A DNA stretch of 64,000 bases from Micromonospora sp. WMMD1128 (GTDB lineage Bacteria; Actinomycetota; Actinomycetes; Mycobacteriales; Micromonosporaceae): the NCBI RefSeq assembly GCF_027497235.1, contig NZ_CP114902.1:2803501-2867500 (forward strand), in the 5' to 3' direction. Position numbers and translations under genes: made by a program. How positions within the stretch are numbered: position 1 is the first letter of the stretch; the number at the start of each line of letters is the position of its first letter. Positions 63,374-64,000 of the stretch are shown here, in pieces. The notes under the pieces are model-generated. The model was not told the origin of the DNA and ran no database searches. It saw only the letters and a list, made by a program, of their open reading frames with translations.

Positions 63374-64000
63374 TCACCGCGCTCGGCCACCGGCGCGCAG
63401 GTAGGCGAGCACGGCCAGCACCCGGCGGTTGGTGTCGTCGTCCGGCGGCAGGTCCAGCTTGGCCAGGATGTTGCCGACGTGCTTCCCTACCGCCGCCTCG
63501 GTGACGTGCAGCCGGCCCGCGATCGCGCCGTTGGAGTGCCCCTCGGCGACCAGGCCCAGCACCTCCCGCTCGCGGCGCGACAGCGCGTCGAGCGGGTCGC
63601 GCGGGCGGCGCAGCAGGTGCCGCACCACGTCCGGGTCGACGGCCGTGCCGCCGGCGGTCACCCGGCGCAGCGTGTCGGCGAACTCGGCGACGTCGGCGAC
63701 CCGGTCCTTGAGCAGGTACCCGACCCGCCGGCCGTCGCCGCTGTCCAGCAGCGCCGCCGCGTACCCGCTCTGCACGTGCTGGCTGAGCACGACCACGGCG
63801 AGGTCCGGCCGTTCCGCGCGCAGCGCGACCGCCGCGCGCAGGCCGTCGTCGCGATGCTCCGGCGGCATCCGGATGTCGGTCACCAGCAGGTCGGGTCGGT
63901 GCGTGCGGACAGCCGCCACGAGCGCCGGGGCGGAACCGACCGCGGCGGCCACCGCGAAGCCGAACCGGGTCAGCAGGCCGACCAGGCCCTCCCGGAGCAG
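63374..64000 (-). CDS. NarL/LuxR-type response regulator, truncated at its N-terminus by the window edge
   Basis: The frame is open to the window end, so the first part of the receiver domain (including the Asp-Asp pocket) lies beyond 64000. Visible are the phosphoacceptor Asp in DLLVTDIRMPP, the switch VVVLSQHVQSGY, Lys in GYLLKDRV, a linker, and the LuxR HTH (LSRREREVLGLVAEGHSNGA, VTEAAVGKHVGNILAKL). It is the output half of a two-component system; its histidine kinase is probably upstream, outside the window. Confidence 0.94.
   Translation of the reverse strand: MLREGLVGLLTRFGFAVAAAVGSAPALVAAVRTHRPDLLVTDIRMPPEHRDDGLRAAVALRAERPDLAVVVLSQHVQSGYAAALLDSGDGRRVGYLLKDRVADVAEFADTLRRVTAGGTAVDPDVVRHLLRRPRDPLDALSRREREVLGLVAEGHSNGAIAGRLHVTEAAVGKHVGNILAKLDLPPDDDTNRRVLAVLAYLRAGGRAR

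Overview
The window looks like a chromosome segment of a Micromonosporaceae actinomycete, most likely Micromonospora or a close relative. The evidence is uniformly very high G+C, frequent GTG starts, several mycothiol/F420-era actinobacterial families (DinB/DUF664, an LLM F420-type oxidoreductase, a mycoredoxin-like protein), a DUF397/DUF5753-XRE module, an Rpf-type cell-wall hydrolase behind a c-di-AMP (ydaO-type) riboswitch, secreted plant/fungal polymer hydrolases (GH16, GH81, GH10), and short GGGGCCCC-centred dispersed repeats. No rRNA, tRNA, prophage, insertion sequence or CRISPR array was seen. The species assignment is an inference from gene content.

Layout. 1-11 kb: a partial VanX-like dipeptidase, DinB protein, zinc alcohol dehydrogenase, esterase, two XRE-helical-repeat regulators with a 55-residue coupled peptide, a small secreted protein divergent from RtcB, a DUF2975/HTH pair, an HD protein and a Tat-type beta-propeller protein. 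11-16 kb: a methyltransferase, an unrecognised three-gene cassette (2-TM protein, cupin-like protein, inositol-monophosphatase-like protein), and a divergent SDR/ECF41 sigma-factor pair with matching promoters in both directions. 17-25 kb: a surface/envelope-type cluster (methyltransferase, DUF2064, GT2 glycosyltransferase, polytopic membrane protein, nucleotide-sugar epimerase, molybdopterin oxidoreductase plus small membrane partner) that appears to share a regulatory motif. 25-32 kb: an ArsB-like transporter divergent from a 1925-residue TIR / degenerate metallophosphoesterase / NACHT / pentapeptide / WD40 protein, the most striking gene here. 32-38 kb: GNAT, DUF397/XRE module and two small Cys-rich proteins, GH16-ricin glucanase, ArsR-MFS pair, VOC protein, SmpB. 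38-46 kb: a beta-hydroxyacid dehydrogenase-type enzyme, an operon of GntR regulator, alkylglycerol-monooxygenase-like hydroxylase and YhhN lysoplasmalogenase, HtpG, and an LLM-hemerythrin fusion. 46-54 kb: riboswitch and Rpf-like protein, YbaB, M4 protease, bifunctional PBP, nucleotidyltransferase, membrane redox protein. 54-64 kb: GH81 with twin operator palindromes, Sua5/YrdC, NhaP antiporter, GH10 xylanase, S1 protease, DUF1330 and a partial LuxR-type response regulator.

Regulation visible in the DNA: about a dozen genes have a TANNNT-type -10 only 6-9 nt before the start codon, implying leaderless transcripts. Candidate autoregulatory sites were found for the ECF41, ArsR, GntR and LacI-type systems. 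Several families of short palindromic dispersed elements and tandem arrays occupy the intergenic gaps.
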